Source: Mycobacterium ostraviense (GTDB lineage: Bacteria; Actinomycetota; Actinomycetes; Mycobacteriales; Mycobacteriaceae). From it: DNA of 64,000 bases. A program made the position numbers and the translations under genes. The notes under the pieces are model-generated. The model was not told the DNA's origin and searched no databases. It saw nothing but the letters and a program-made list of their open reading frames with translations. Of the stretch, positions 10,640-21,456 are shown piece after piece (positions within the stretch are counted from its first letter, which is position 1; the number at the start of each line of letters is the position of its first letter). The stretch spans positions 1,495,238 through 1,559,237 of the forward strand of contig NZ_NKRE01000001.1 in NCBI RefSeq assembly GCF_002705925.1. Direction: 5' to 3'.

Positions 10640-10894
10640 CCGCCGCGCGCACCAACCCAATCGCCCACAAGGCTTCCCGGCCACCCCGACTTCGACCCGA
10701 CGCGCGAGGCACCCCAACGCCTCTGTAGCCGCGGATCTGCAGGTGCCCGCGAGGTTGACCCCGGGCATGGGCCCTCGCCGTAGCGCGACTATGTTGAAGG
10801 TCACTGCGACGGTCCACAAGCCCGGCCCGTCACAGCAGCCCGGTCACCGCCCGGCCGCCATGTTGGCGGCCCGTACGACGGATCAGGGAGCGAC

Positions 10895-11272
10895 GTGAAC
10901 GTCTACATACCCATCCTGGTGCTGGCGGCGCTTGCCGCCGCCTTCGCCGTGTTCTCGGTTGTGATCGCGAGCCTGGCCGGCCCGTCGCGCTTCAACCGGT
11001 CGAAGCTCGCCGCCTACGAATGCGGGATTGAACCGACAGACAGCTCGGTGAGCGGCCCGCGCGCGACGGCCGGGCAGCGGTTCCCGATCAAGTACTACCT
11101 GACCGCAATGTTGTTCATCGTCTTCGACATCGAGATCGTGTTCCTGTATCCGTGGGCGGTCAGTTTCGACGCGCTGGGCACCTTCGCGCTGGTCGAGATG
11201 CTGATATTCATGCTCACGGTGTTCGTTGCCTACGCCTACGTGTGGCGCCGCGGGGGCCTGACGTGGGATTGA
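10895..11272 (+). CDS. nuoA: NADH-quinone oxidoreductase subunit A
   Basis: The 125-residue NuoA is a small membrane subunit at the junction of the hydrophilic and membrane arms of complex I. Three transmembrane helices are visible (about 5-28, 66-88 and 96-116). The conserved loop YECG is at 41-44, and FPIKYYLTAMLFIVFDIE (63-80) is the family signature. The GTG start follows GGGAG. The 255-bp gap upstream (10640-10894) should contain the operon promoter; a -35-like TTGACC sits at 10755-10760 but I see no well-spaced -10 partner. It is first of fourteen genes in the standard order A to N. Confidence 0.97.
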   Translation: MNVYIPILVLAALAAAFAVFSVVIASLAGPSRFNRSKLAAYECGIEPTDSSVSGPRATAGQRFPIKYYLTAMLFIVFDIEIVFLYPWAVSFDALGTFALVEMLIFMLTVFVAYAYVWRRGGLTWD

Positions 11273-11277
11273 GGGCT

Positions 11278-11310
11278 GAGATGGGTTTGAGATGGGTTTG
11301 AGATGGGATT
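11278..11310. repeat. 11-bp tandem repeat in the nuoA-nuoB spacer
   Basis: Three head-to-tail copies of gagatgggttt (the third gagatgggatt) fill most of the 48-bp spacer between nuoA and nuoB. The array ends directly before the GAGGTAGGG that serves as nuoB ribosome binding site. Most other nuo genes overlap, so this spacer stands out. Confidence 0.9.
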
Positions 11311-11320
11311 GAGGTAGGGC

Positions 11321-11875
11321 GTGGGACTGGAAGAACAGCTACCAGGCGGGATCCTGCTGTCGACAGTCGAGAAGGTGGCGGGCTACGTCCGCAAAAACTC
11401 GCTGTGGCCGGCGACGTTCGGCTTGGCGTGCTGCGCGATAGAAATGATGGCGACCGCCGGACCGAGGTTCGATCTGGCCCGCTTCGGGATGGAGCGATTC
11501 TCGGCGACGCCGCGGCAAGCGGATCTGATGATCGTGGCGGGGCGGGTCAGCCAGAAGATGGCGCCGGTGCTGCGCCAGATCTACGACCAGATGGCCGAGC
11601 CGAAATGGGTTCTAGCCATGGGGGTCTGCGCGTCGTCCGGCGGGATGTTCAACAACTACGCGATCGTCCAGGGTGTGGACCACGTTGTTCCCGTCGACAT
11701 CTACCTGCCGGGGTGTCCGCCGCGTCCCGAGATGCTCCTGCACGCAATCCTCAAGCTGCACGAGAAGATTCAGGAAATGCCGTTGGGTGTCAACCGGGAA
11801 CGTGCCATCGCCGAGGCCGAGGAGGCGGCGCTGCTGGCCAGGCCCACCATCGAGATGCGTGGACTGCTGCGATGA
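11321..11875 (+). CDS. nuoB: NADH-quinone oxidoreductase subunit B
   Basis: The 184-residue NuoB carries iron-sulfur cluster N2, the last electron carrier before the quinone. The four cysteine ligands are visible: the adjacent pair C37-C38 in [11 protein letters not shown]103 in [10 protein letters not shown], and C132 in [10 protein letters not shown]. There is no membrane span, and it works at the base of the peripheral arm. GTG start 11321 is preceded by AGGTAGGG. The stop overlaps the nuoC start by 4 bp (ATGA). Length and motifs match bacterial NuoB fully. Confidence 0.98.
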   Translation: MGLEEQLPGGILLSTVEKVAGYVRKNSLWPATFGLACCAIEMMATAGPRFDLARFGMERFSATPRQADLMIVAGRVSQKMAPVLRQIYDQMAEPKWVLAMGVCASSGGMFNNYAIVQGVDHVVPVDIYLPGCPPRPEMLLHAILKLHEKIQEMPLGVNRERAIAEAEEAALLARPTIEMRGLLR

Positions 11876-12591
11876 GCTCCCCAGACCAAGACCCGCGGGA
11901 AGCTGCCGCTACCGCAGACGACGAGGTGATCGACGTTCGCCGCGGGATGTTCGGCGTCAGCGGCACCGGTGACACGTCCGGATACGGGCGGCTGGTGCGT
12001 CAGGTCACGTTGCCGGGCAGCAGCCCTCGGCCGTATGGCGGCTATTTCGACGACATCGCCGACCGCCTGGCCGAAGCACTGCAGCGCGAGGGTGTCGAAT
12101 TCGAGGACGCCATAGAGAAAGTCGTGGTGTACCCGCCGGGCAAGGGGGCCGAACTGACCCTGCACGTCCGCCGCGAACGGCTGCCACAAGTCGCCCAACG
12201 CCTGCGCGACGAGCCGGAATTGCGGTTCGAAATGTGCCTGGGCGTCAATGGAGTGCACTACCCGCACGAGACCGGCCGGGAACTGCACGCCGTCTACCCC
12301 CTGCAGTCGATCACCCACAACCGTCGTCTCCGGCTGGAAGTGTCTGTGCCCGATAGTGATCCGCATATCCCGTCGCTGTATTCGGTCTATCCGACCAACG
12401 ACTGGCATGAGCGCGAGACGTATGACTTCTTCGGGATCATCTTCGCCGGGCATCCGTCACTGACCCGCATCGAGATGCCCGACGACTGGCACGGACATCC
12501 GCAGCGCAAGGACTACCCACTCGGTGGCATCCCGGTCGAATACAAGGGCGCGCAGATACCCCCGCCCGACGAACGTAGGGGCTACAACTAA
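11872..12591 (+). CDS. nuoC: NADH-quinone oxidoreductase subunit C
   Basis: The 239-residue NuoC is a peripheral-arm subunit of about 30 kDa that packs against NuoD. The signature region is [19 protein letters not shown] followed by [20 protein letters not shown] and RKDYPLGG, the classical 30-kDa subunit motif. The N-terminal ~35 residues are acidic and variable, as in other actinobacteria. The ATG at 11872 lies in the ATGA overlap with nuoB. The open frame extends upstream through nuoB but without meaning. nuoC and nuoD are separate here, unlike the fused NuoCD of E. coli. Confidence 0.97.
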   Translation: MSSPDQDPREAAATADDEVIDVRRGMFGVSGTGDTSGYGRLVRQVTLPGSSPRPYGGYFDDIADRLAEALQREGVEFEDAIEKVVVYPPGKGAELTLHVRRERLPQVAQRLRDEPELRFEMCLGVNGVHYPHETGRELHAVYPLQSITHNRRLRLEVSVPDSDPHIPSLYSVYPTNDWHERETYDFFGIIFAGHPSLTRIEMPDDWHGHPQRKDYPLGGIPVEYKGAQIPPPDERRGYN

Positions 12592-12611
12592 ATGATCGAA
12601 AAAGACCAAAA

Positions 12612-13910
12612 ATGAGCGAAACCGAAACAATCCTGGTCGCCGGCGGCCAGGACTGGCAGGACATCGTCGACGCCGCCCGCAATGCGGACCCCGGCGAACG
12701 CATCGTCGTCAACATGGGACCCCAGCACCCGTCCACCCACGGGGTGTTGCGGCTGATCCTCGAGATCGAGGGCGAAACGATCATCGAGACCCGCTGCGGA
12801 ATCGGCTATCTGCACACCGGTATCGAGAAAAACCTCGAATACCGGTACTGGACGCAGGGCGTCACCTTCGTGACCCGAATGGATTACCTGTCACCGTTTT
12901 TCAACGAAACGGCGTACTGCCTGGGTGTGGAGAAGCTGCTCGGTATCACCGAGCAGATACCGGAGCGGGTCAACGTCATCCGGGTGCTGCTGATGGAGCT
13001 CAACCGCATCTCGTCGCACCTGGTCGCATTGGCGACCGGCGGCATGGAACTGGGCGCGATGACCGCCATGTTCATCGGCTTTCGCGCGCGCGAAATCATC
13101 CTCAACGTGTTCGAGTCAATCACCGGATTGCGGATGAACCACGCCTACATCCGCCCCGGCGGCCTGGCGCAGGATCTGCCGCCCAACGCGGCCAGCGACA
13201 TCGCGGAAGCCCTCAAGCAGTTGCGGCAGCCACTGCGTGAGTTGGGTGATCTGCTCAACGAAAACGCCATCTGGAAAGCCCGCACCCAGGGCATCGGATA
13301 TCTCGACCTCGCCGGATGCATGGCGCTGGGCATCACCGGCCCGATCCTGCGTTCCACCGGATTACCGCACGACCTACGCAAGAGCGAACCTTACTGTGGG
13401 TACGAAAACTACGAATTCGACGTGATCACCGATGACGCGTGTGATGCCTACGGGCGCTACATGATTCGGGTCAAAGAGATGTGGGAGTCGGTGAAGATCG
13501 TCGAGCAGTGCCTGGACAAGCTGCGGCCGGGCCCCACCATGATCGCGGACCGCAAGATCGCCTGGCCCGCCGACCTGAAGGTCGGCCCGGACGGGATGGG
13601 CAACTCGGAAGAGCACATCGCCAAGATCATGGGCAGCTCGATGGAGGCGCTGATCCACCACTTCAAGTTGGTGACCGAGGGCATTCGGGTGCCGCCGGGC
13701 CAGGTTTACGTGGCGGTGGAATCGCCGCGCGGTGAGCTCGGCGTGCACATGGTCAGCGACGGCGGTACCCGCCCCTACCGGGTGCACTACCGGGATCCGT
13801 CGTTCACCAACCTGCAGGCGGTCGCAGCGATGTGTGAGGGCGGGATGGTCGCCGACCTGATCACCGCCGTCGCCAGCATCGACCCGGTGATGGGCGGGGT
13901 GGATCGATGA
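12612..13910 (+). CDS. nuoD: NADH-quinone oxidoreductase subunit D
   Basis: The 432-residue NuoD is the 49-kDa subunit that forms the quinone-binding cavity with NuoB. The characteristic GPQHPSTHG is at residues 36-44, followed by [20 protein letters not shown]. Further conserved blocks include [19 protein letters not shown] and the C-terminal [16 protein letters not shown]. It has no metal ligands, as expected for this descendant of the NiFe-hydrogenase large subunit. It starts 20 bp after nuoC, and its stop overlaps the nuoE start by 4 bp. Confidence 0.98.
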   Translation: MSETETILVAGGQDWQDIVDAARNADPGERIVVNMGPQHPSTHGVLRLILEIEGETIIETRCGIGYLHTGIEKNLEYRYWTQGVTFVTRMDYLSPFFNETAYCLGVEKLLGITEQIPERVNVIRVLLMELNRISSHLVALATGGMELGAMTAMFIGFRAREIILNVFESITGLRMNHAYIRPGGLAQDLPPNAASDIAEALKQLRQPLRELGDLLNENAIWKARTQGIGYLDLAGCMALGITGPILRSTGLPHDLRKSEPYCGYENYEFDVITDDACDAYGRYMIRVKEMWESVKIVEQCLDKLRPGPTMIADRKIAWPADLKVGPDGMGNSEEHIAKIMGSSMEALIHHFKLVTEGIRVPPGQVYVAVESPRGELGVHMVSDGGTRPYRVHYRDPSFTNLQAVAAMCEGGMVADLITAVASIDPVMGGVDR

Positions 13911-14674
13911 CCGGACCGCAGGGGCAGCCGGTGTTCCTCCGGCTTGGTCCGCCGCCCGAAGAGCCCAACCAATTCGTCGTCGAAGGTGCGCCACAGTCGT
14001 ATCCACCCGAGGTGCAAGCGCGGCTGGAGGTCGACGCCAAAGAGATCATCGGCCGCTACCCCAACAAGCGTTCCGCGCTGCTGCCGCTGCTGCACCTGGT
14101 GCAAGGTGAGGACTCCTACCTGACACCGGCGGGCCTGGAGTTCTGCGCAAATCAGTTGGGGCTGACCGGGGCCGAGGTCTCGGCGGTGGCCAGCTTCTAC
14201 ACCATGTACCGGCGCGGCCCCACCGGCGACTACCTGGTGGGCGTGTGCACCAACACGCTGTGCGCCGTCATGGGCGGCGACGCCATCTTCGAGGACCTCA
14301 AAGACCATCTCGGCATCGGCAACGACGAGACCACCGCCGACGGGTCGATCACCCTGCAACACATCGAATGCAACGCCGCCTGCGACTACGCCCCGGTGGT
14401 CATGGTCAATTGGGAATTTTTCGACAACCAGACACCGGAGTCGGCACGCGAGCTCGTCGACTCGCTGCGTTCCGGCACACCGAAGGCGCCTACCCGGGGC
14501 GCTCCGCTGTGCGCCTTCCGCGAGACGTCGCGCATCCTGGCAGGCTTGCCCGACCCGCGTCCGGATCAGGGCCAGGGCGGTGCCGGCGCCGCCACGCTGG
14601 CCGGCCTGCGGGTGGCGAAGGAGAACGACATGCAGGCGCCACCCGGGCCCGAAACCGCCCCGGAAGGCCAGTGA
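13907..14674 (+). CDS. nuoE: NADH-quinone oxidoreductase subunit E
   Basis: The 255-residue NuoE is the 24-kDa thioredoxin-fold subunit holding the [2Fe-2S] cluster N1a. Ligands are C114 and C119 in [12 protein letters not shown] and C155 and C159 in [11 protein letters not shown]. Residues after about 195 form a glycine/alanine/proline-rich tail that extends past the catalytic domain and is typical of actinobacterial NuoE. The start lies in the ATGA overlap with nuoD, and the stop shares one base with the nuoF ATG (TGATG). Confidence 0.98.
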   Translation: MTGPQGQPVFLRLGPPPEEPNQFVVEGAPQSYPPEVQARLEVDAKEIIGRYPNKRSALLPLLHLVQGEDSYLTPAGLEFCANQLGLTGAEVSAVASFYTMYRRGPTGDYLVGVCTNTLCAVMGGDAIFEDLKDHLGIGNDETTADGSITLQHIECNAACDYAPVVMVNWEFFDNQTPESARELVDSLRSGTPKAPTRGAPLCAFRETSRILAGLPDPRPDQGQGGAGAATLAGLRVAKENDMQAPPGPETAPEGQ

Positions 14675-16002
14675 TGACCTCGCAGGCAACCCCGTTGACC
14701 CCGGTGATCAGCCGCTACTGGGACGACCCCGAATCATGGGCCATGGCGACGTATCAGCGTCATGACGGCTACCAGGCGATGAAGAAGGCCCTGGCCATGG
14801 ACCCCGACGACGTGATCGCGACCGTCAAGGACTCCGGGTTGCGCGGGCGCGGCGGTGCCGGCTTCGCCACCGGGACGAAATGGTCGTTCATCCCCCAAGG
14901 AGACAAGGGTCCGGCCGCCAAGCCGCACTACCTGGTGGTCAACGCCGACGAGTCCGAACCCGGCACGTGCAAGGACATTCCGTTGATGCTGGCGACACCG
15001 CATGTGCTCGTCGAAGGCATCATCATCGCCGCGTACGCGATCCGGGCCCACCACGCCTTCATCTATGTGCGCGGCGAAGTGCTGCCGGTGCTGCGCCGGC
15101 TGCAGAACGCGGTGGCCGAGGCGTACGCCGCCGGTTACCTGGGCCGCAACATCGCCGGGTCGGGTTTCGACCTGGAGCTGGTGGTGCACGCCGGCGCGGG
15201 CGCTTACATCTGCGGCGAGGAGACTGCGCTGCTCGATTCGCTGGAAGGCCGCCGCGGCCAGCCGCGGCTCCGGCCGCCCTTTCCCGCCGTTGCGGGGCTC
15301 TACGGCTGCCCGACGGTGATCAACAACGTCGAGACCATCGCCAGCGTCCCGGCGATCATCCTCAACGGCGTCGACTGGTTCCGGTCGATGGGCAGCGAGA
15401 AATCGCCTGGCTTCACGCTGTATTCGTTGTCCGGGCACGTCACCCGTCCCGGGCAGTACGAGGCGCCACTGGGTATCACGTTGCGCGAGTTGCTCGATTA
15501 CGCCGGCGGGGTGCGTGCCGGACACCGGCTGAAATTCTGGACGCCGGGCGGGTCCTCCACACCGTTACTCACCGACGAGCACCTCGACGTGCCATTGGAT
15601 TACGAGGGTGTGGGCGCTGTCGGATCGATGCTGGGCACCAAGGCGCTGGAGATCTTCGACGAGACCACCTGCGTGGTGCGTGCGGTGCGGCGCTGGACCG
15701 AGTTCTACAAACACGAATCATGTGGGAAATGCACACCGTGCCGCGAAGGGACGTTCTGGCTGGATAAGATCTACGAGCGGCTGGAAACCGGACGGGGCAC
15801 CCACGAGGACATCGACAAACTGCTCGACATCTCGGACTCGATTTTGGGAAAGGCGTTCTGCGCGTTGGGCGATGGCGCCGCAAGCCCGGTGATGTCATCC
15901 ATCAAGTACTTCCGCGACGAGTACGTCGCGCATGTCGAAGGCGGCGGATGCCCGTTCGACCCCAGGGAATCCATGCTCATGGCGAACGGAGACAAGGCGT
16001 GA
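14674..16002 (+). CDS. nuoF: NADH-quinone oxidoreductase subunit F (NADH and FMN binding)
   Basis: The 442-residue NuoF oxidises NADH and passes electrons through FMN to cluster N3. The NADH-binding glycine motif [16 protein letters not shown] lies at about 55-70 and the FMN-binding [12 protein letters not shown] follows at 90-101. [20 protein letters not shown] is the second nucleotide site, and [13 protein letters not shown] near residue 350 provides three [4Fe-4S] ligands. ATG 14674 is used because it directly follows the nuoE stop and matches homologues; a GTG one codon earlier is possible. The stop overlaps the nuoG GTG. Confidence 0.98.
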   Translation: MTSQATPLTPVISRYWDDPESWAMATYQRHDGYQAMKKALAMDPDDVIATVKDSGLRGRGGAGFATGTKWSFIPQGDKGPAAKPHYLVVNADESEPGTCKDIPLMLATPHVLVEGIIIAAYAIRAHHAFIYVRGEVLPVLRRLQNAVAEAYAAGYLGRNIAGSGFDLELVVHAGAGAYICGEETALLDSLEGRRGQPRLRPPFPAVAGLYGCPTVINNVETIASVPAIILNGVDWFRSMGSEKSPGFTLYSLSGHVTRPGQYEAPLGITLRELLDYAGGVRAGHRLKFWTPGGSSTPLLTDEHLDVPLDYEGVGAVGSMLGTKALEIFDETTCVVRAVRRWTEFYKHESCGKCTPCREGTFWLDKIYERLETGRGTHEDIDKLLDISDSILGKAFCALGDGAASPVMSSIKYFRDEYVAHVEGGGCPFDPRESMLMANGDKA

Positions 16003-18467
16003 CCCAAACGGCCGACACCGAAAACCGGGTGGCCCAGCCGGAGATGGTGACGCTGACCATCGACGGAAACGAAATAAGCGTCCCCAAAGGAACTTTGGTG
16101 ATCCGCGCGGCCGAGCTGATGGGCATCCAGATCCCGCGGTTCTGCGACCACCCGCTGCTCGACCCGGTCGGAGCGTGCCGCCAATGTCTGGTCGAGGTCG
16201 AGGGACAACGCAAGCCGCTGGCGTCGTGCACCACGGTCTGCACCGACGACATGGTGGTCCGCACCCAGCTCACCTCGGAAGCCGCCGACAAAGCCCAGCA
16301 TGGCGTCATGGAGCTGCTGCTGATCAACCATCCGCTGGACTGCCCGATGTGCGACAAGGGCGGCGAATGTCCGCTGCAGAACCAAGCCATGTCCAACGGC
16401 CGGCCCGACTCCCGCTTCACCGACGTCAAACGTACGTTCGCCAAGCCGATCAATATCTCCGCACAGGTATTGCTGGACCGGGAGCGCTGCATCCTGTGCG
16501 CGCGCTGCACCCGGTTCTCCGAACAGATCGCCGGCGATCCGTTCATCGACATGCAGGAGCGCGGCGCGTTGCAGCAGGTCGGCATCTATACAGGCGAACC
16601 GTTCGACTCCTATTTCTCGGGCAACACGGTGCAGATCTGCCCGGTCGGCGCGCTGACCGGGACTGCCTACCGATTCCGGGCGCGTCCGTTCGACTTGGTC
16701 TCCAGCCCCAGCGTCTGTGAACACTGCGCGTCGGGCTGTGCCCAACGCACCGACCACCGCCGCGGCAAGGTGCTGCGCCGCCTCGCCGGCGACGACCCGG
16801 AAGTCAACGAGGAGTGGAACTGCGACAAGGGCCGGTGGGCCTTCACCTACGCGACCCAGCCGGACGTCCTCACCACTCCCCTGATCCGGAATGCCGACGG
16901 CGAGCTGGTGCCCGCGTCGTGGTCGCACGCCATGGTGGCCGCGGCCCAAGGACTCGAAGCGGCCCGCGGTCGCACCGGTGTGCTGGTCGGCGGCCGAGTC
17001 ACCTGGGAAGACGCCTACGCCTACGCCAAGTTCGCACGAATTGTGTTGGACACCAACGACGTCGACTTCAGGGCCCGGCCGCACTCGGCCGAGGAGGCCG
17101 ACTTCCTGGCGGCCCGCGTCGCGGGCAGAGTCCGAATGTCCGCCTCCTCATCGGGCCGCGAAACGGCCCGCATTGTCGGCGGAGGCGAATTCACCGTCAG
17201 CTACGCCGACCTGGAATCGGCGCCGGTGGTGCTGCTCGTCGGGTTCGAACCCGAAGACGAGTCCCCGATCGTCTTCTTGCGGTTACGCAAGGCAGCCCGC
17301 AAACACAAGGTTCCGGTGTACGCGATCGCCCCATTCGCCACCCGCGGTCTGCAGAAAATGTCCGGCACGCTGATCAAAACCGTTCCCGGCGAGGAGCCCG
17401 CGGCCCTGGATGGGCTGGCCACCGGTGAAGCGGGCGATCTGCTGGCCACACCGGGCGCGGTCATCATGGTTGGGGAACGCTTGGCCACGGTGGCCGGTGG
17501 ATTGTCCGCCGTGACACGGCTGGCCGACTCCACCGGAGCTCGGCTGGCCTGGGTGCCGCGCCGCGCCGGGGAACGGGGCGCGCTGGAAGCCGGCGCGCTG
17601 CCGGGACTGCTGCCCGGTGGCCGTCCGCTGGCCGACGAGACCGCCCGATCGCAGGTCCGAGACGCCTGGCATGTGGCCGAATTGCCTTCGGCCCCAGGGC
17701 GTGACGCCGACGGGATGCTGGCCGCCGCAGCCGACGGCACGCTGGGCGCGTTGCTGGTCGGTGGTGTCGAACCCGGCGACTTCGCCGATCCGGACGCGGT
17801 GCTTGCCGCACTGGACTCCGCCGGGTTCGTGGTCAGTTTGGAATTGCGGTGCAGCGCCGTCACCGAGCGCGCCGACGTGGTGTTCCCGGTGGCCCCGACG
17901 GCGCAGAAGGCCGGCGCCTTCGTCAACTGGGAGGGCCGCTACCGCGGGTTCAAACCCGCGCTGCAGGGCACCATTGCGCAAGCCGGCCAGTCGGATCACC
18001 GGGTGCTCGACACGCTGGCCGACGAGATGGGCGTCTATCTGGGCGTGTCCGACGTCGAGGCGGCCCGCGCCGAGCTTGCCGCGCTGGGCACCTGGGACGG
18101 CAAACACGCCGCCGGCCCGCATGTTGCCGCGCCCGGGCCCGCCCAACCGAGCACTGGCGAGGCGGTGCTGACCGGTTGGCGGATGCTGTTGGACGCGGGC
18201 CGGCTGCAGGACGGCGAACCGCATCTGGCCGGCACGGCGCGCCCGCCGGCGGTGCGGCTGTCGGCCGACACCGCAGCCGAGATCGGCGCCGCCGACGGCG
18301 ACGATGTCACCGTCAGCACGTCGCGTGGATCGATCACCGTGCCGCTGTGCGTCACCGACATGCCTGATCGGGTGGTGTGGCTTCCGCTGAACTCTTCCGG
18401 TTCGGCGGTATACCGGCAGCTGGGCGGGAGTCTGGGCAGCGTCGTGCGAATTGGAGTGAGCGAATGA
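15999..18467 (+). CDS. nuoG: NADH-quinone oxidoreductase subunit G (iron-sulfur rich)
   Basis: The 822-residue NuoG is the largest peripheral subunit. The N-terminal [2Fe-2S] ferredoxin domain has C49, C60, C63 and C77. A His/Cys cluster site ([17 protein letters not shown]) and a 4Fe-4S site ([10 protein letters not shown] with a later CPVGAL) follow. Then comes a molybdopterin-oxidoreductase-like domain opening with CEHCASGC plus a distal cysteine in WNCDKGRW, the pattern for the extra N7-type cluster. The C-terminal half resembles a cofactor-free molybdoenzyme. GTG 15999 overlaps the nuoF stop (GTGA); the open frame reaching 15948 has no support. Confidence 0.97.
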   Translation: MTQTADTENRVAQPEMVTLTIDGNEISVPKGTLVIRAAELMGIQIPRFCDHPLLDPVGACRQCLVEVEGQRKPLASCTTVCTDDMVVRTQLTSEAADKAQHGVMELLLINHPLDCPMCDKGGECPLQNQAMSNGRPDSRFTDVKRTFAKPINISAQVLLDRERCILCARCTRFSEQIAGDPFIDMQERGALQQVGIYTGEPFDSYFSGNTVQICPVGALTGTAYRFRARPFDLVSSPSVCEHCASGCAQRTDHRRGKVLRRLAGDDPEVNEEWNCDKGRWAFTYATQPDVLTTPLIRNADGELVPASWSHAMVAAAQGLEAARGRTGVLVGGRVTWEDAYAYAKFARIVLDTNDVDFRARPHSAEEADFLAARVAGRVRMSASSSGRETARIVGGGEFTVSYADLESAPVVLLVGFEPEDESPIVFLRLRKAARKHKVPVYAIAPFATRGLQKMSGTLIKTVPGEEPAALDGLATGEAGDLLATPGAVIMVGERLATVAGGLSAVTRLADSTGARLAWVPRRAGERGALEAGALPGLLPGGRPLADETARSQVRDAWHVAELPSAPGRDADGMLAAAADGTLGALLVGGVEPGDFADPDAVLAALDSAGFVVSLELRCSAVTERADVVFPVAPTAQKAGAFVNWEGRYRGFKPALQGTIAQAGQSDHRVLDTLADEMGVYLGVSDVEAARAELAALGTWDGKHAAGPHVAAPGPAQPSTGEAVLTGWRMLLDAGRLQDGEPHLAGTARPPAVRLSADTAAEIGAADGDDVTVSTSRGSITVPLCVTDMPDRVVWLPLNSSGSAVYRQLGGSLGSVVRIGVSE

Positions 18468-18516
18468 CCCGCGCCGGCGACGACCCAGAACGAAGTGATG
18501 TGGAGGAGCGGTGCCG

Positions 18517-19770
18517 ATGACCATCTTCGGGCACGACGTCTGGTGGCTGGTCGTCGCCAAGGCGATCGCCATCTTCGCCTTCCTCATGCTGACGGTGCTG
18601 GTGGCGATCCTGGCCGAGCGCAAGCTGCTGGGCCGGATGCAACTGCGCCCCGGCCCCAACCGGGTCGGGCCGCACGGCGCGTTGCAAAGTCTTGCCGACG
18701 GAATCAAACTGGCGCTCAAGGAAAGCATCACTCCCGGCGGCATCGACAAGTTCGTTTATTTTCTGGCCCCGATCATCTCGGTGATTCCCGCGTTCACGGC
18801 ATTTGCGTTCATCCCGTTCGGCCCCGAAGTGTCGGTGTTCGGCCACCGGACGCCGCTGCAACTGACCGATCTGCCGGTCGCGGTGCTGTTCATCCTGGCC
18901 ATGTCGGCGGTCGGGGTATACGGGATCGTGCTCGGCGGTTGGGCGTCGGGGTCCACCTATCCGCTACTCGGCGGGGTGCGCTCGACCGCGCAGGTGATCT
19001 CCTACGAGGTCGCGATGGGGTTGTCGTTCGCGACCGTGTTCCTCTACGCCGGCACCATGTCGACATCACAGATCATCGCCGCACAAGACCGGGTCTGGTA
19101 CGTCTTCTTGTTGCTGCCGTCGTTCGTGATCTACCTCATCTCCATGGTGGGCGAGACCAACCGGGCGCCGTTCGACCTGCCCGAAGCAGAGGGTGAGCTA
19201 GTCGCCGGTTTCCACACCGAGTACTCGTCGCTGAAGTTCGCGATGTTCATGCTCGCCGAATACGTCAACATGACAACGGTTTCCGCGCTGGCCGCGACGA
19301 TGTTCCTGGGCGGCTGGCATGCTCCCTGGCCGCTGAACATGTGGGCCGGAGCCAACACCGGCTGGTGGCCGCTGCTGTGGTTCACCGCCAAGGTGTGGGG
19401 CTTCTTATTCATCTATTTCTGGCTGCGGGCCACGTTGCCGCGGCTTCGCTACGACCAATTCATGGCGCTGGGCTGGAAATTGCTGATTCCCGTCTCGCTG
19501 CTGTGGACCATGGTCGCCGCCGTCATCCGCGCGCTGCGCAACCAGGGATACCAGTATTGGACGGCGACGTTGGTGGTCAGCAGCCTCGTCGTCACCACGG
19601 GCCTGGTGATGTCGCTACGAAGCCCGGGCTCTCGGCTGAAGCGCCGCCGGCAGCGCGCCGAAAGCGTGGCCGAGCGCGGCGCCGCCGAGCCGGTATTCCC
19701 GACACCGCCGCTGCCCATGAAACCACTGGCCCAGCCAGTTGGTGCGAGCAAGGAGAACACGCGTGGCTAA
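18517..19770 (+). CDS. nuoH: NADH-quinone oxidoreductase subunit H
   Basis: The 417-residue NuoH is a membrane subunit that contacts NuoB/NuoD and completes the quinone tunnel. About eight transmembrane helices are visible. The conserved acidic loop is [20 protein letters not shown], preceded by [20 protein letters not shown] in the first cytoplasmic loop. The last ~45 residues are a basic, proline-rich cytoplasmic tail found in mycobacterial NuoH. ATG 18517 has GGAGG 10 nt upstream and matches homologues; GTG 18511 is an alternative two codons earlier. The gene overlaps nuoI by 8 bp. Confidence 0.96.
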   Translation: MTIFGHDVWWLVVAKAIAIFAFLMLTVLVAILAERKLLGRMQLRPGPNRVGPHGALQSLADGIKLALKESITPGGIDKFVYFLAPIISVIPAFTAFAFIPFGPEVSVFGHRTPLQLTDLPVAVLFILAMSAVGVYGIVLGGWASGSTYPLLGGVRSTAQVISYEVAMGLSFATVFLYAGTMSTSQIIAAQDRVWYVFLLLPSFVIYLISMVGETNRAPFDLPEAEGELVAGFHTEYSSLKFAMFMLAEYVNMTTVSALAATMFLGGWHAPWPLNMWAGANTGWWPLLWFTAKVWGFLFIYFWLRATLPRLRYDQFMALGWKLLIPVSLLWTMVAAVIRALRNQGYQYWTATLVVSSLVVTTGLVMSLRSPGSRLKRRRQRAESVAERGAAEPVFPTPPLPMKPLAQPVGASKENTRG

Positions 19771-20365
19771 GTCTGATCGTCCGACTTCTCCTCGGGCCGG
19801 CTCCGGCCCGCATCGTCGTCGGACCCGGTTCATGGACGCCGTAGCCGGATTCGGCGTGACCCTCGGCTCGATGTTCAAAAAGACCGTCACCGAGGAGTAT
19901 CCGGAAAAGCCCGGTCCGGTGGCACCGCGTTACCACGGCCGCCATCAACTCAACCGGTACCCCGACGGCTTGGAGAAATGCATCGGCTGCGAGTTGTGCG
20001 CCTGGGCGTGCCCGGCCGACGCGATCTACGTCGAGGGTGCCGACAACACCGAAGAGGCTCGGTATTCCCCCGGCGAGCGTTACGGCCGGGTCTACCAGAT
20101 CAACTACCTGCGGTGCATCGGTTGCGGTCTGTGCATCGAGGCGTGCCCCACCCGGGCGCTGACCATGACCAACGACTACGAGATGGCCGACGACAACCGC
20201 GCCGACCTGATTTACGAGAAGGACCGGCTGCTGGCTCCGCTGCTGCCCGAGATGACCGCGCCACCGCACCCCAGGGCTGCGGGCGCCACCGACAAAGACT
20301 ACTACCTGGGCAACGTGACCCCACAGGGCTTACGTGAGCCGCAGCAGGCCGGAGATTCCCGGTGA
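19763..20365 (+). CDS. nuoI: NADH-quinone oxidoreductase subunit I
   Basis: The 200-residue NuoI is an 8Fe ferredoxin-like subunit carrying clusters N6a and N6b, linking NuoG to NuoB. Ligands are C73, C76, C79, C83 ([12 protein letters not shown]) and C118, C121, C124, C128 ([12 protein letters not shown]), with the usual crossed CP ends. The N-terminal ~35 residues are basic and may lie along the membrane surface. GTG 19763 has AAGGAG 7 nt upstream; the frame is open to 19739 but lacks a better start. The stop overlaps the nuoJ GTG. Confidence 0.97.
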   Translation: MAKSDRPTSPRAGSGPHRRRTRFMDAVAGFGVTLGSMFKKTVTEEYPEKPGPVAPRYHGRHQLNRYPDGLEKCIGCELCAWACPADAIYVEGADNTEEARYSPGERYGRVYQINYLRCIGCGLCIEACPTRALTMTNDYEMADDNRADLIYEKDRLLAPLLPEMTAPPHPRAAGATDKDYYLGNVTPQGLREPQQAGDSR

Positions 20366-21150
20366 CCGCATTACTGGCCGCTAATTTGGCGCAGGACACC
20401 ATCGTTCGGACCTCCACCGGTGAAGCGGTGACGTTCTGGATCCTGGGCGCGCTGGCGCTGATCGGCGCGCTCGGGGTGGTGCTGGCCGCCAACGCGGTGT
20501 ACTCGGCGATGTTCTTGGCGATGACGATGATCATCCTGGCGGTGTTCTACATGGTCCAGGACGCGCTGTTTCTGGGCGTCGTTCAAGTCGTGGTCTACAC
20601 CGGCGCGGTGATGATGCTGTTCTTGTTCGTGCTGATGCTGATCGGCGTGGACTCCGCGGAATCGCTGAAGGAGACCCTGCGCGGACAGCGGGTCGCCGCG
20701 GTGGCCACCGGGATCGGGTTCGGCATCCTGCTGGTCGGCGGCATCGGCAACGTGGCGGCCGGCGGCTTCGCCGGACTGACCGCCGCCAACGCCAACGGCA
20801 ACGTCGAAGGCTTGGCGGCGCTGATCTTCTTTCGCTACCTCTGGGCTTTCGAGCTGACCAGCGCGCTGTTGATCACCGCCGCCATCGGGGCGATGGTGCT
20901 CGCCCACCGAGAGCGCTTCGAACGTCGCAAGACCCAGCGAGAACTCTCGCAGGAGCGCTTCCGGCCCGGCGGGCACCCCACCCCGCTGCCCAACCCGGGC
21001 GTCTACGCCCGCCGCAACGCGGTCGATGCGGCAGCGCTGCTGCCCGACGGCACGTACTCGGAGCTGTCGGTCTCCCCGATATTGCGCGGCCGCGGCGCGG
21101 ACGGCACCGCGACCCCCTCCGCCGACACGGTCAAAGGAGGTACGTCGTGA
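20362..21150 (+). CDS. nuoJ: NADH-quinone oxidoreductase subunit J
   Basis: The 262-residue NuoJ is a membrane-arm subunit with five predicted transmembrane helices in its first ~180 residues. The helix [20 protein letters not shown] is the conserved third helix that undergoes rotation during catalysis in other complex I structures. The C-terminal ~80 residues form a long hydrophilic proline/arginine-rich tail ([20 protein letters not shown]), an actinobacterial extension absent from E. coli NuoJ. It starts with GTG in a 4-bp overlap with nuoI and overlaps nuoK by 4 bp. Confidence 0.96.
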   Translation: MTALLAANLAQDTIVRTSTGEAVTFWILGALALIGALGVVLAANAVYSAMFLAMTMIILAVFYMVQDALFLGVVQVVVYTGAVMMLFLFVLMLIGVDSAESLKETLRGQRVAAVATGIGFGILLVGGIGNVAAGGFAGLTAANANGNVEGLAALIFFRYLWAFELTSALLITAAIGAMVLAHRERFERRKTQRELSQERFRPGGHPTPLPNPGVYARRNAVDAAALLPDGTYSELSVSPILRGRGADGTATPSADTVKGGTS

Positions 21151-21446
21151 ACCCGGCCAATTACCTTTACCTTTCGGCGCTGCTGTTCACCATCGGCGCC
21201 TCCGGTGTGCTGCTGCGACGCAACGCGATTGTCATGTTCATGTGCGTCGAGCTGATGCTCAACGCGGTCAATCTGGCGTTCGTCACGTTCGCGCGGATGC
21301 ACGGCCATCTCGACGGACAGATGATCGCGTTCTTCACCATGGTAGTGGCCGCCTGTGAAGTCGTCGTCGGCCTGGCCATCATCATGACAATTTTCCGGGC
21401 CCGCAAATCGGCGTCGGTCGACGACGCGAACCTACTCAAAGGCTGA
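21147..21446 (+). CDS. nuoK: NADH-quinone oxidoreductase subunit K
   Basis: The 99-residue NuoK is a three-helix membrane subunit related to MrpC of Na+/H+ antiporters. The two conserved membrane glutamates can be read in [16 protein letters not shown] and [20 protein letters not shown] start 21147 with AAAGGAGG about 5 nt upstream; 4-bp overlap with nuoJ. Length, spacing and helix pattern match the family exactly. Confidence 0.97.
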   Translation: MNPANYLYLSALLFTIGASGVLLRRNAIVMFMCVELMLNAVNLAFVTFARMHGHLDGQMIAFFTMVVAACEVVVGLAIIMTIFRARKSASVDDANLLKG

Positions 21447-21456
21447 GAACGCCAAG

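Noticed and set aside
10755..10795. TTGACC and TATGTT as a promoter for the nuo operon
   Set aside because: The hexamers are about 29 bp apart, too far for a standard promoter.
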